Source: Roseovarius sp. THAF9
GTDB taxonomy: Bacteria; Pseudomonadota; Alphaproteobacteria; Rhodobacterales; Rhodobacteraceae
NCBI RefSeq assembly: GCF_009363715.1
Contig: NZ_CP045404.1
Span: forward strand, 124,001 to 188,000
Direction of reading: 5' to 3'
Length of the DNA: 64,000 bases
The position numbers and the translations under genes were made by a program. Shown here one piece after another: positions 1 to 8,900 of the stretch. Numbering within the stretch: the stretch's first letter is position 1; each line of letters starts with the position of its first letter. The notes under the pieces were generated by a model. That model was not told where the DNA came from, did not search any database, and saw only the letters and a program-made list of their open reading frames with translations.

Positions 1-226
1 CGGCAAGCGTGTCGTTCAGGAAGGCGGCGAACAGGCTGCGGGCATTGGCCGTCACGTGCGGAAAGACGTCTTCCTGCCAGAAAGCGCGGGCGCTGTCGGG
101 CGCAAGCGGATGCAGGAAGCTGACCGCCGCGCCATCGGCCACGGTGTCGATCAGAAGGCGAGCGAGGCCGTCGAGGTTCTGATCCAGCTCGGGGCCGGTC
201 AGCGCGGTGATACGCGGCGCGGTCAT
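1..226 (-). CDS. GNAT-family N-acetyltransferase, N-terminal part only
   Basis: The gene reads leftward and is cut by the window edge, leaving about 75 N-terminal residues (start [16 protein letters not shown]). The pattern of a short helix followed by a segment such as LARLLIDTVADGAAVSFL is typical of the first strand and helices of GNAT acetyltransferases, which move an acetyl group from acetyl-CoA to an amine. The acetyl-CoA-binding motif itself lies outside the window. Its ATG overlaps the stop of the upstream XRE-cupin regulator by 4 bases, so the two are co-transcribed and probably coupled in translation. The substrate cannot be named. Confidence 0.6.
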   Translation of the reverse strand, partial: MTAPRITALTGPELDQNLDGLARLLIDTVADGAAVSFLHPLAPDSARAFWQEDVFPHVTANARSLFAAFLNDTLA

Positions 227-780
227 GCGAGCGCCAGCAGGTAGCGGGCGCCGTCCGGCCCGGCGCGGAACTCCGACACGCCGTTCAAGCGGTAGCGCAG
301 GCAGTCGCCGGGGCAAAGGCTGTGGGTCTGGCTGTCGACGGTGATGTGCAACGCACCGTCCAGCAGCACGAAATGATGCTCGTGGCCCGGCACGCTGGGA
401 TGATCGTAGGAGATCGTCGCCTCCGGTTCGAGCGTTGCCTCGACCAGCTCGATTTGCAGATCAGTGCTAGGCGGCGAGACGTTGCGGCGGTGAAAGCCGT
501 GGGTGTCGTCGTGATAGAGGGGCTGGGCCGCGCGGGGCACGAAGGCCTGGTACCGGCTTTCCAAGGGCGAGATCAATTGCGAGATCGGCACGCGCAGGGC
601 GGTCGAGAGCTTGGCAAGCGTGTCGGCCGTGGGACTGACCTCGCCATTTTCAATCCGCGAGAGGCTCGCTCGGCTGACGGAACTGGCCTTCGCCAGATCG
701 GCCAGTGTCAGGTTGCGCGACTGGCGCAGGTCGCGGATGTGTCGGGCCAGCGTGGTTGGGGTGGTAAGCGGTGATTCCAT
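223..780 (-). CDS. XRE-family transcriptional regulator with C-terminal cupin domain
   Basis: A 185-residue protein. An N-terminal Cro/C1-type helix-turn-helix (about residues 13-67, including [20 protein letters not shown]) is followed by a linker and a C-terminal small beta-barrel cupin (about 110-180, with [12 protein letters not shown]). This is the usual HTH-cupin regulator layout, in which the cupin senses a small ligand. I chose the ATG at 780 because the HTH begins shortly after it; the longer upstream reading frame runs through accA on the other strand and is a shadow. It is divergent from accA and sits upstream of, and overlaps, the acetyltransferase, which is its likely target. Confidence 0.85.
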   Translation of the reverse strand: MESPLTTPTTLARHIRDLRQSRNLTLADLAKASSVSRASLSRIENGEVSPTADTLAKLSTALRVPISQLISPLESRYQAFVPRAAQPLYHDDTHGFHRRNVSPPSTDLQIELVEATLEPEATISYDHPSVPGHEHHFVLLDGALHITVDSQTHSLCPGDCLRYRLNGVSEFRAGPDGARYLLALA

Positions 781-803
781 ATTAGGAATATAATCCCGAA
801 TAT
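779..803. promoter_or_regulatory. Possible operator dyad at the start of the XRE-cupin gene
   Basis: An AT-rich imperfect dyad of the form ATATT-a-GGA-N6-TCC-cg-AATAT overlaps the start codon of the divergent regulator and lies about 90 bases before accA. Regulators of this class often repress themselves through such a site. The two arms are offset by one base, so this is only a candidate. Confidence 0.3.
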
Positions 804-891
804 GAGATTCGCGCAATACCCGCATGATGCGAAGTCTGTTGAACCCTCCGGTTTTTTCCATATATCCCGTAGGCGAAAAAGGAGCATGGGC

Positions 892-1854
892 ATGACCAAT
901 TACCTCGACTTTGAAAAGTCCCTGGCGGAAATCGAAGGCAAGGCCGAAGAGCTGCGTGCGATGGCGCGGACGACCGAGGGGATGGATGTCGAGGACGAGG
1001 CCGGCGCGCTGGACAAGAAAGCCGCTGCCATGCTGAGCGACCTTTACAAGGACCTGACGCCGTGGCGGAAATGCCAAGTGGCGCGGCATCCGAACCGGCC
1101 CCATTGCAAGGATTACATCGAGACGCTGTTCGAGGAATACACCCCGCTGGCGGGCGACCGGAACTTTGCCGATGATCAGGCTGTGATGGGCGGGCTTGCG
1201 CGGTTCGGCGACACGCCGGTGGTTGTGATCGGGCATGAGAAGGGCAACGACACCAAGTCCCGCATCGAGCGGAATTTCGGCATGGCGCGGCCCGAGGGCT
1301 ATCGCAAGGCGATCCGGCTGATGGATATGGCGGACCGGTTTAACCTGCCGGTCATCACGCTGGTCGACACGCCCGGCGCCTATCCCGGCAAAGGCGCCGA
1401 GGAGCGCGGGCAGAGCGAGGCGATTGCCCGATCGACCGAGATGTGCCTGAAGGCCGGTGTGCCGTTGATCAGCGTGATCATCGGCGAGGGCGGATCGGGC
1501 GGTGCTGTGGCGTTCGCCTCGGCCAACCGCGTGGCGATGCTGGAGCATTCCGTCTATTCGGTGATCAGCCCCGAGGGCTGTGCCAGCATCCTGTGGAAGG
1601 ATTCCGAGAAGATGCGCGAGGCTGCCGAGGCGCTGCGGCTGACCGCGCAGGACCTGATCAAGCTGGGCGTGATCGACCGCGTGATCGACGAGCCCAAGGG
1701 CGGCGCGCATCGCGATCCGACGGGCGCGATGGCGTCAGTGGGCGATGCGATCAGGGCGATGCTGGACGGTTTGACGGATCTGTCGCGCGAGGAGTTGGTG
1801 CGCGACCGGCGCGAGAAGTTCCTCAAGATGGGATCTGCCGGTCTGGCGGCTTAG
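892..1854 (+). CDS. accA: Acetyl-CoA carboxylase carboxyltransferase, alpha subunit
   Basis: AccA (320 residues) forms the carboxyltransferase with AccD. It moves CO2 from carboxybiotin-BCCP to acetyl-CoA, giving malonyl-CoA for fatty acid synthesis in the cytoplasm. The signature is clear: [20 protein letters not shown] at the N-terminus, a crotonase-like core with [20 protein letters not shown], and the oxyanion region [19 protein letters not shown]. Length is normal. Two in-frame ATGs lie 6 bases apart. The second (892) is preferred because AAAAAGGAG ends 7 bases before it, whereas it is only 1 base from the first. accD is not nearby. Confidence 0.97.
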   Translation: MTNYLDFEKSLAEIEGKAEELRAMARTTEGMDVEDEAGALDKKAAAMLSDLYKDLTPWRKCQVARHPNRPHCKDYIETLFEEYTPLAGDRNFADDQAVMGGLARFGDTPVVVIGHEKGNDTKSRIERNFGMARPEGYRKAIRLMDMADRFNLPVITLVDTPGAYPGKGAEERGQSEAIARSTEMCLKAGVPLISVIIGEGGSGGAVAFASANRVAMLEHSVYSVISPEGCASILWKDSEKMREAAEALRLTAQDLIKLGVIDRVIDEPKGGAHRDPTGAMASVGDAIRAMLDGLTDLSREELVRDRREKFLKMGSAGLAA

Positions 1855-2249
1855 AGGATTACGCCGAGCCGGATGAGGGCCCATGCCGCGCCCGCGATAT
1901 GGGCCAGAGTGATCATCACCGAGCCAAGGTGCAGCAGCTTGAACCGTTTGGAGTGACCGGCATCGGTGGCGGCGTTGATCTTCGGCATCAGAGATTGCCG
2001 CGCGTAAAGCGTGGTGAGCGCGATCACGGCGAGTATCGCCATGGACAGCAGGTCGGCGAAGGCGGCACAGACGGCGGCGAGGCCGGACGTGCCCAGCACG
2101 AACAGGTAGAAATGTGGAAAGGCGCGGCGGATCAGGGCGCGCGCTGTTTCTTCCGGCAGGGCGCGCAGCACGAAGGCCGCGAAGCCGAAGGAATAGAGCG
2201 CCATGCCGCCGAAGAGAAGCGCGGTCAGAAGCAGGGCGATTATGGTCAT
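1851..2249 (-). CDS. Small integral membrane protein, DUF4149/TMEM205-like
   Basis: A 132-residue protein made almost wholly of hydrophobic helices: one at the N-terminus ([20 protein letters not shown]), two centrally after a PHFYLFVLG segment, and one near the C-terminus after [17 protein letters not shown]. The pattern resembles the DUF4149 family, whose function is unknown. Its ATG overlaps the stop of the UbiG-like gene by 4 bases, so it is the second gene of that operon. Its 3' end overlaps the 3' end of convergent accA by 4 bases. Confidence 0.65.
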   Translation of the reverse strand: MTIIALLLTALLFGGMALYSFGFAAFVLRALPEETARALIRRAFPHFYLFVLGTSGLAAVCAAFADLLSMAILAVIALTTLYARQSLMPKINAATDAGHSKRFKLLHLGSVMITLAHIAGAAWALIRLGVIL

Positions 2250-2965
2250 GTCGTGGTCTCCGGTTTTCGGGCGGTGCCGATATAGATCACTTGCTTGAAC
2301 GGCAGCACGCCGAAGGTGAAATCCATCCGTCGGGTCAGACCGGTCGGGCCAAGTCCCGCCATTTTGCCCGGGGTCAGCCCGGCATCCTGCAACCCGTCCG
2401 TCAGTTCGGCTGGCTTGATGAACATCGCGGGGTCGTGGGTGCCCTTGGGCAGCAGACCAAGGATATCTTCGGCCACGGTGATTGTAGCCAGTCGGGCGAC
2501 CACATTGCGGTTGATCGTGTCGTAGAGGAACAGTCCGCCGGGTTTCAGGACGCGGGCGACCTCTTGCAGGACCTTTTGCAGATCCGAAACGTGCTCCAGG
2601 ACGTCGACGCAGACAACTGCATCGAACTTGGCTTCGTCGTAGGGAAGCGCCTCGCCCACGCCGGTGTCGTAACGGATGTCGTGGCCGGATTGCGCGGCAT
2701 GGGACCGGGCCGCGGTGATGGCCTCTTTTGCGGGGTCGATGCCGGTGACCTGCGCGCCGCGCTCGGCGATCGCCTCGGCCATGAAGCCGCCGGCACATCC
2801 GAGGTCGAGCACAGTTTTGCCTGCCCAGTCGATGTGCCGGTCGAAGAATTTCAGGCGGGCGGGCACGAGGTTTTTCAGCGTGCGCACCCAACGCAGATCG
2901 TCCGACCACCATTGCGCGGCGGCATTGTCGTAGATCTCTTGCTTGTTGCGGTTTTTTTCAGCCAT
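2246..2965 (-). CDS. UbiG-family SAM-dependent O-methyltransferase
   Basis: A 239-residue class I methyltransferase. Motif I is VLDLGCAGGFMAEAIAERGA, followed by the acidic loop GIDP and the post-motif LEHVSDLQKVLQEVARVLKPG. The overall shape matches UbiG, which does both O-methylations in ubiquinone synthesis. However, the N-terminus (KQEIYDNAAAQWWSDDLRWV) differs from the usual alphaproteobacterial UbiG start with its 'FEAMAAEWWDP' segment. This may therefore be a paralogue with another substrate rather than the only ubiG of the cell. It is followed, with a 4-base overlap, by the small membrane protein. Confidence 0.75.
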   Translation of the reverse strand: MAEKNRNKQEIYDNAAAQWWSDDLRWVRTLKNLVPARLKFFDRHIDWAGKTVLDLGCAGGFMAEAIAERGAQVTGIDPAKEAITAARSHAAQSGHDIRYDTGVGEALPYDEAKFDAVVCVDVLEHVSDLQKVLQEVARVLKPGGLFLYDTINRNVVARLATITVAEDILGLLPKGTHDPAMFIKPAELTDGLQDAGLTPGKMAGLGPTGLTRRMDFTFGVLPFKQVIYIGTARKPETTT

Positions 2966-3008
2966 GCGGCGGAGATAGGCCGCTTGGCACGGGCATCCAG
3001 AGGCGGCG

Positions 3009-3686
3009 TCAGGCCAGCAGCATCTTCAGCCCTTGTGTCACGTCAGAGCGCACGGCAAGGCGCAGACCCGGCTCGTCCCCGGCCTTGAGCGCCGAGATGA
3101 TGAGGCGGTGATAGCGTGGCGGCTCTTTCTGCTGCAGCTTGCCGTATAGCGCGCGCATGGTGGGGCCGAGTTGCAGCCAGACGGTTTCGGCCATGGCCAG
3201 CATCGCGGGCGCCTGAGCGCGCAGGTAGAGAGTGCGGTGGAATTCGAGGTTCGAGCGGATGTAGCCGACCGCGTCTTGGTGGGCGATGTGATCGGTGATC
3301 CGCGTGTTGATGGATTGCAGCCGGTCGATCAGGGCCATGTGGGCGCGCGGCAGGGCGCGGCTGGCCAGTTCGACCTCGATAAGGGCGCGCAGGGCGGCCA
3401 GTTCCTCGATCCGTTCGTTGCCAAGCTCGGGTGCGGCGAGGCGGCCGGAACTGCTGACCGTCAGGGCGCCTTCGGCGGACAGGCGGCGCACGGCCTCGCG
3501 CGCCGGGGTCATGGACACGTTGTATTCCGCGCCGACCCCGCGCAGGGTCAGGGCCTGTCCGGGGCGCAGCTCGCCATGCATGATGCGGCTGCGCAACCCG
3601 CGATAGACGCGGTCATGGGCCGACCCGGTCGGGGCGGCGCCGGTGGCGGGGGCAAGCCCGGACTCGGAACGCGGCGGAAAGTTCAT
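3009..3686 (-). CDS. GntR-family transcriptional regulator, FCD type
   Basis: A 225-residue protein with an N-terminal winged helix-turn-helix (about residues 22-90: DRVYRGLRSRIMHGELRPGQ, then VSMTPAREAVRRLSAEGAL) and an all-helical C-terminal FCD ligand domain (about 95-215, with LEFHRTLYLRAQAPAMLAMA carrying a metal-binding type His). FadR/FCD regulators usually respond to small organic acids. No catabolic gene lies beside it, so the target and ligand are unknown. Transcription is leftward and apparently monocistronic. Confidence 0.85.
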   Translation of the reverse strand: MNFPPRSESGLAPATGAAPTGSAHDRVYRGLRSRIMHGELRPGQALTLRGVGAEYNVSMTPAREAVRRLSAEGALTVSSSGRLAAPELGNERIEELAALRALIEVELASRALPRAHMALIDRLQSINTRITDHIAHQDAVGYIRSNLEFHRTLYLRAQAPAMLAMAETVWLQLGPTMRALYGKLQQKEPPRYHRLIISALKAGDEPGLRLAVRSDVTQGLKMLLA

Positions 3687-3731
3687 GGCGCATTTGTGAT
3701 CACAGATTGACGCTTGGTCAATCCTGTTGCG

Positions 3732-4421
3732 TCAGTCGAAGCGATACCGGTGAAGTTCCGCGCCGTTTTCTCGCAGCCATCGACGCGGCGTGTCATAGCC
3801 GGGGCAGATCCGGTCGACGATGCCCCAGAAGGCGCGCGAGTGATTCAGTTCAACGAGATGCGCGACCTCGTGCGCGGCGACGTAGTCGAGAACGTCGCGT
3901 GGCGCGAGGATGAGACGCCAGGAATACATCAACCCGGCATCATGGGTGCACGACCCCCAGCGCGAGCGCGTGTCGCGCAGGGTAAGGCGGGCATATTCGC
4001 GGCCAACCGCACGCGCGTAATGATCCGAGGCTGCGGCGAGGTGATCGCGGGCGCGGGTTTTCAGCCAAGCCTGGATCCGCCGGGGCGCGGTTTCGTGCGG
4101 GCCGGGCACGGTAAGCGTGTCGTCCGCTAGCTCGATCCGCCGGCCCGAACCGGGCAAGAGACGGCGCAGGCGGCCCTCGACGGGCAGGTCCGAGCCGATT
4201 CGTACCTCGGTCAGATCGGGCTGACGCGAAAGTTGCGCCCGCAGCCACGCGGCCTTTTCATTGGCGAAGTCCAGCGCCGTGCGCTCGGCCACGCCGGGGG
4301 GCATGGTCAGCGTCACGCGCCCGTCAACGCCCGATACCCTAAGCGAAATCCGCCGCGCCCGCGCCGAGCGGCGCAGGGTCACTTCGACCGGGGGGTTGCC
4401 GGGCAGAACGTAATGCCCCAT
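3732..4421 (-). CDS. YgjP-like (M48-type) zinc metallopeptidase
   Basis: A 229-residue protein ending with the zincin motif HEVAHLVELNHSRAFW: an HExxH pair of zinc ligands plus the catalytic Glu, and a further His downstream. The segment DTRSRWGSCTHDAGLMYSWR before it is the signature of the YgjP/DUF45 family, small soluble metalloproteases of uncertain substrate. I chose the ATG at 4421 (MGHYVLPGNPPVEV), since the longer frame runs across the divergent TIGR02300 gene. Nothing in the neighbourhood suggests a specific job. Confidence 0.8.
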   Translation of the reverse strand: MGHYVLPGNPPVEVTLRRSARARRISLRVSGVDGRVTLTMPPGVAERTALDFANEKAAWLRAQLSRQPDLTEVRIGSDLPVEGRLRRLLPGSGRRIELADDTLTVPGPHETAPRRIQAWLKTRARDHLAAASDHYARAVGREYARLTLRDTRSRWGSCTHDAGLMYSWRLILAPRDVLDYVAAHEVAHLVELNHSRAFWGIVDRICPGYDTPRRWLRENGAELHRYRFD

Positions 4422-4535
4422 ATGCCGCTCACCTCTTGCAGCGTCGCGCCGCGCTTTATGCCTTTGACACCTGATACGTCTTATGGCAGGGGACGTCGAA
4501 CGCCTGCAAGTCCACAGACACCGAAAGGGATAAGG

Positions 4536-4859
4536 ATGCCCAAGGAAGAATGGGGTGTGAAGCGCGTCTGCCCGACGACGGGCAAACGGTTTTACGACCT
4601 GAACAAAGACCCGATCGTCAGCCCCTACACGGGCGAGGTTGTCGAGCTGCATTCCGGCAAGAGCCGGTCGATCACCGCAGACGCGGAAGATGCCGAGACC
4701 AAGAAGATGAAGGGCAACGAAGTCGACGAGGAAGTCATCGAAGATGATGATGACGTCGATGTCGATTTGGGCGATGATGTTCTGGAAGACGATGACGATG
4801 ACGATAACGTCTCGCTTGACGAAATCGCGGACGTTGCATCGGACGACGACGAAAGCTGA
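4536..4859 (+). CDS. TIGR02300/FYDLN-acid family protein
   Basis: A 107-residue protein typical of alphaproteobacteria. The N-terminal half carries the eponymous block CPTTGKRFYDLNKDPIVSPY. The C-terminal half is a very acidic, low-complexity tail made largely of Asp, Glu and Val. No enzymatic function is known. The start is supported by a purine-rich stretch (GGGATAAGG) just before the ATG. It is followed by a hairpin and then tRNA-Ala, so it is probably transcribed alone. Confidence 0.88.
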   Translation: MPKEEWGVKRVCPTTGKRFYDLNKDPIVSPYTGEVVELHSGKSRSITADAEDAETKKMKGNEVDEEVIEDDDDVDVDLGDDVLEDDDDDDNVSLDEIADVASDDDES

Positions 4860-4874
4860 ACCAAGTTGTGAGAG

Positions 4875-4900
4875 GGCGGGATTTTCCACTTGATCCCGCC
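4875..4900 (+). terminator. Possible terminator after the TIGR02300 gene
   Basis: A perfect 8-base stem (GGCGGGAT/ATCCCGCC) with a 10-base loop lies 15 bases after the stop codon. The following sequence (TGCCGCTTTA) has only a weak T tract, so termination strength is uncertain. Confidence 0.4.
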
Positions 4901-4954
4901 TGCCGCTTTACCTAGAAGGCGGCAAATGGCGGCCCGGCGACGGGCCATCGGTTC

Positions 4955-5030
4955 GGGGCCTTAGCTCAGCTGGGAGAGCGCCTGCATGGCATGCAGGAGG
5001 TCAGCGGTTCGATCCCGCTAGGCTCCACCA
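4955..5030 (+). tRNA. tRNA-Ala (anticodon GGC)
   Basis: The sequence folds into a full cloverleaf of 76 bases with an encoded CCA end. The acceptor stem is GGGGCCT/AGGCTCC with one G-T pair, the D stem GCTC/GAGC, the anticodon stem CCTGC/GCAGG around loop ATGGCAT (anticodon GGC after T33), and the T arm AGCGG-TTCGATC-CCGCT. The alanine identity pair G3-T70 is present. Confidence 0.97.
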
Positions 5031-5494
5031 ATATCCCGAAGAATATCAAATTCAGGTCTTTGTCTGGTCGTTATTCCACTACGGATTCCGTCGTGGTCGG
5101 GTTCGACGGCAATCGCCTGGGCCATATACCGGGCCTTGATCCGACGACTGGCGCTGGAGGGGTCGGGCCCGAACGCCACACAAGGCTATTTCCCCACGCG
5201 GCAAGATGTTCAGGGCGTCAACGAGGACATGCTGATTGCCGCGGTAACCCTGTTGCAACGGCCGCCTCTCTGACTGGAGCCGCACCGACCGCGTGGCATT
5301 GGAGGGCGGAACCTTGCGCTTGGGCTGCACGTTGTTCGTGCAAGCCTGTGTACACGGCAGGCTAAAGCTCGCGAAAGGATTTCCCCGATGTTTCTGCTGC
5401 ATTCGGTCGTGGCGGCCCTGATCCGTCTTGGTGCAACTCAACCCGTTCACCTCGCGCACCGGCGGGCGAGCGTCGGTGCAGAGCGTGACAGGTC
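5031..5494. other. Non-coding or decayed stretch between tRNA-Ala and the DUF4112 gene
   Basis: No convincing gene is seen. One plus-strand frame (about 5108-5275) reads like a real protein remnant (AIYRALIRRLALEG, then QDVQGVNEDMLIAAVTLLQ) but has no good start and ends at a stop in mid-region. It may be debris of an element once inserted at the tRNA, or chance. Confidence 0.35.
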
Positions 5495-5872
5495 GTGACG
5501 ACCGACAGCGACCACACCGCGCGACTGGCTCGGCTGGACCGGCTGGCCAACACACTGGATTCCAAATTCCATGTTCCGGTGCTGGGTATCCCGGTGGGGT
5601 GGGATTCGATACTGGGGCTAATTCCCGGCGCCGGTGACCTGATCACCCTTGGACCCGGTGCGTGGATCATCGTCGAAGGCAACCGGATGGGGGCGCGCAA
5701 GCGCGTGCTGGGGCGCATGGCTCTGAACACCGGGTTCGACACGGTAATTGGTGGCATTCCCCTGATCGGCGACGCGTTTGACCTTTTCTTCAAATCCCAC
5801 CGCCGCAACTTCGCGCTGCTGCGCCGCGAGTTGGATCTTGCGTCGGGGGCAGAGGTTCAGACGACGAACTGA
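5495..5872 (+). CDS. DUF4112 small membrane-associated protein
   Basis: A 125-residue protein with the DUF4112 pattern: an N-terminal helical segment (ARLARLDRLANTLDSKFHVP), a Gly/Pro-rich hydrophobic stretch (GWDSILGLIPGAGDLITLG), and a second hydrophobic stretch (TVIGGIPLIGDAFDLFFK) before a basic tail. The family has no known function. The start is the GTG at 5495; there is no ATG close to the conserved part. Transcription appears independent of the kinase gene downstream, which is 109 bases away. Confidence 0.8.
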   Translation: MTTDSDHTARLARLDRLANTLDSKFHVPVLGIPVGWDSILGLIPGAGDLITLGPGAWIIVEGNRMGARKRVLGRMALNTGFDTVIGGIPLIGDAFDLFFKSHRRNFALLRRELDLASGAEVQTTN

Positions 5873-5981
5873 GACGAAGCTGAAGTGGCGCTTTGGCGCT
5901 ATCTGCAAAAGACATGGCAGCCCAAGAAGCCGTTGTTCAACGCTCTTGGTTTCCGATAGGCTTTGCCTGTCAGGAGGGCGT

Positions 5982-8900
5982 ATGGCAGACCACAGGGATT
6001 TCCCAATCGTCGGTATCGGTGCGTCCGCCGGAGGGCTTGATGCCTACAAGCGTTTTCTGAAGGCGTTGCCGGGTGATACTGGAGCTGCCTATATCCTGAT
6101 ACAGCATCTGGATCCGAACCATCCCAGCATGATGGCGGACCTGCTGACGCGGCAAACCTCGATGACCGTGGTGCAGTCCGAGGATGACATGCTGCTGGAG
6201 CCGAACACCGTCTACGTTATCCCGCCGGGCAAGTTCATACGCCTGATCGACCATAAGCTGAGCCTTGATGCGCCGATCGAGGAAAAGGGCATGCGCATGG
6301 CGATCGACTATTTCTTCCGGTCGCTGGCCGAGGAGCGGGAGGAAAAGGCGATCGGCATCGTTTTGTCGGGCACGGGCAGTGACGGCACGCTGGGACTTCG
6401 CGAGATCAAGGCGGCGGGTGGAATGGTGATGGCGCAGGACGCCGCCGAGGCCGAGCATGACGGAATGCCGCGCAGCGCCGCCAACACCGGCCTTGTGGAT
6501 TTCATCCTGCCGGTGGCCGAAATGCCCGAGCGGCTGAAGCAGTTTTTCCAGCATCCCTATCTGCGCAAATCCAAAGACGCCGGAACGCCGCTGTCGCAAC
6601 AGGCGCCCGATGGGTATAATGAGGTTCTTCGTCTGTTGCGGTCGCAGACCGAATACGATTTCCGCGACTACAAACGCGGCACGTTGGAACGGCGCATCCA
6701 GCGGCGCATGGGACTGGGCCAGTTCCGGGAGTTGTCGGATTACGTTCAGTACCTGACCGATACACCCGAGGAAGTGCACCGGCTGTTTCACGACCTACTT
6801 ATCGGCGTCACGCGGTTTTTCCGCGAGCCTGAAGTATGGGAGGCTCTTGCCGACAAGGTGATCGAGCCGATGCTGGACGGCAAAAAGAAGAGGGAACCGA
6901 TCCGCGCCTGGGTGCCCGGGTGTGCCAGCGGGGAAGAAGCCTATACGCTTGCCATGACGATCTTCGACCGGCTGGACAGGCGTCGCGTCGATTTTCCGGT
7001 TCAGGTGTTTGCCACGGATCTTAATTCGAAGGCGATCGAAGTCGCCCGGAGCGGGCGGTATCCCGCAGCTGCGCTGTCCGACATACCCGAGCGGTTGCGG
7101 CGCAATTTCGTCGTCGAGGATGAAGACACGTTCCTGGTCAGCAAGCGGCTGCGCGAGAACGTGGTTTTCGCCACGCAGAACGTGATCTCGGACCCGCCCT
7201 TTTCGCGGTTGGACATCATCAGTTGTCGCAACGTGATGATCTATCTCGAAACTGATGTGCAGCAGCGGATGATCGAGATGTTCCACTTTGCGCTGGGCGA
7301 GGACGGGCATCTGCTGCTGGGTAACTCAGAAAACGCGGAACGGCCCGGTCGCCTGTTCAAGGCGGTCGACAAAAGTAGCCGGATCTATCGCAAGGCAATC
7401 AATAGCCGGGCTCGGCCGGGCAAGTTTCCCGTTCCGCCGAGCGGAACGAGTGACGGACCGAAACCGCCGTCGCGCACGCGCTCCTTCGCGCCGGTTGCCG
7501 AAACCGCGCGACGGCAACTGCTAGAGCGCTTCGTGCCGCCCTGCGTGGTCGTCAACAAGAGCCTTGAGGCGCTTTATTTTCACGGCAGGGTGCGCGATTA
7601 CCTGCAGTTTCCGGATGGCGAGCCGACCAGCCGTCTGCCTGAAATCGTAATGCCCGAGTTGCGCGGCAAGCTGCGCATGGTCCTGAACACGATGCGATCG
7701 GGTGGTGAAGAGGCGGAGGCGGTCGCGCTGAACGTGCCGCGGGGCGGCGGCCAGATCAATGTCCGGATTTTCGCCGAGAAAGTCGACGGCAGCGATGGTG
7801 AGCCCAACTTTCTTGTCTGCTTCGAAGATGCGTCGGACCTGCGCGATATGGATGCAGAGGCAGACGCGCGGGTCAAGGCTCGGCAAGCGGTCGGACCGGG
7901 TGAGCGAGATGCGGTCCAAACGCTGGAATACGAACTGCAATCAACGCGCGAAGACCTGCAATCGACCATCGAGGAGATGGAGACCTCGAACGAAGAGCTG
8001 AAGGCCTCGAACGAAGAGGTCATGAGCATGAACGAGGAGCTGCAGTCGACCAACGAGGAACTGGAGACCTCGCGCGAGGAACTGCAATCGCTCAACGAGG
8101 AATTGTCTACGGTCAACAGCCAGCTCGAGGACAAGATCGAGGAGCTGGAGCAGACCAACAACGACCTCAACAACCTGCTGATCTCGATCGACATCGGGGT
8201 GATCTTCCTTGATACCGACCTGCTGATCCGCCGGTTCACGCCGGCGATGAAGGAGGTGATGCGCGTCATCGACGGCGATATCGGCCGCCCGGTCGAGGAC
8301 ATCGTGATGCGGGTGCAGGATCCGAAGCTGATCGAGGACGCGCGCACCTGTCTTGAAAATCTGAGCGATATCGAAGCCGAGATCAGCACCGACGACGACC
8401 GGCATCGCATCCGCCGCCTGCGGCCCTACCGGACGTCGGACAACAAGATCGGGGGGGTAGTGGTTTCCTATGCCGATGTCACCAACCTGCAGAGGGCGCG
8501 TGCTGCCGCTCGCCGTCGCGAGGCGCAGCAGGAGGCGGTTGCCGAACTGGGCCGCCTGGCGCTTTCGGGGGCGGAACTTCAGGATGTTCTGGACATGGCC
8601 GTGCGTGAATTATCGAAGCATATGGATGTACGGTTCACCAAGGTGCTTCAGCTTGATCCTGGCGGCGGGCAACTGACCCTGCGGGCCGGTGTCGGCTGGA
8701 CCGAGGCGACCGTTGGGAAATCGAAAGTCGGCGCAGGCGTCGAAAGCCAGGCAGGCTATACGCTGGAACAGCGCAATGCCGTGGTGGTCACGGACTTCCA
8801 CGAGGAGAAGCGGTTTGCCGCGCCGAGACTGCTGAAGGATCACCATATCCTTTGCGGCGCAAGTGTAGTGATCGGCCCGCATGACGCGCCTTGGGGTGTT

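Noticed and set aside
223..1710. A 495-codon frame for the XRE regulator
   Set aside because: Most of it is antisense to accA. The HTH begins just after the ATG at 780, giving a normal 185-residue regulator.
7598..8410. A 270-codon minus-strand frame rich in Ser within the hybrid kinase gene
   Set aside because: It is antisense to the coiled-coil coding region; its Ser-rich repeats merely mirror the repeated Glu/Leu codons.
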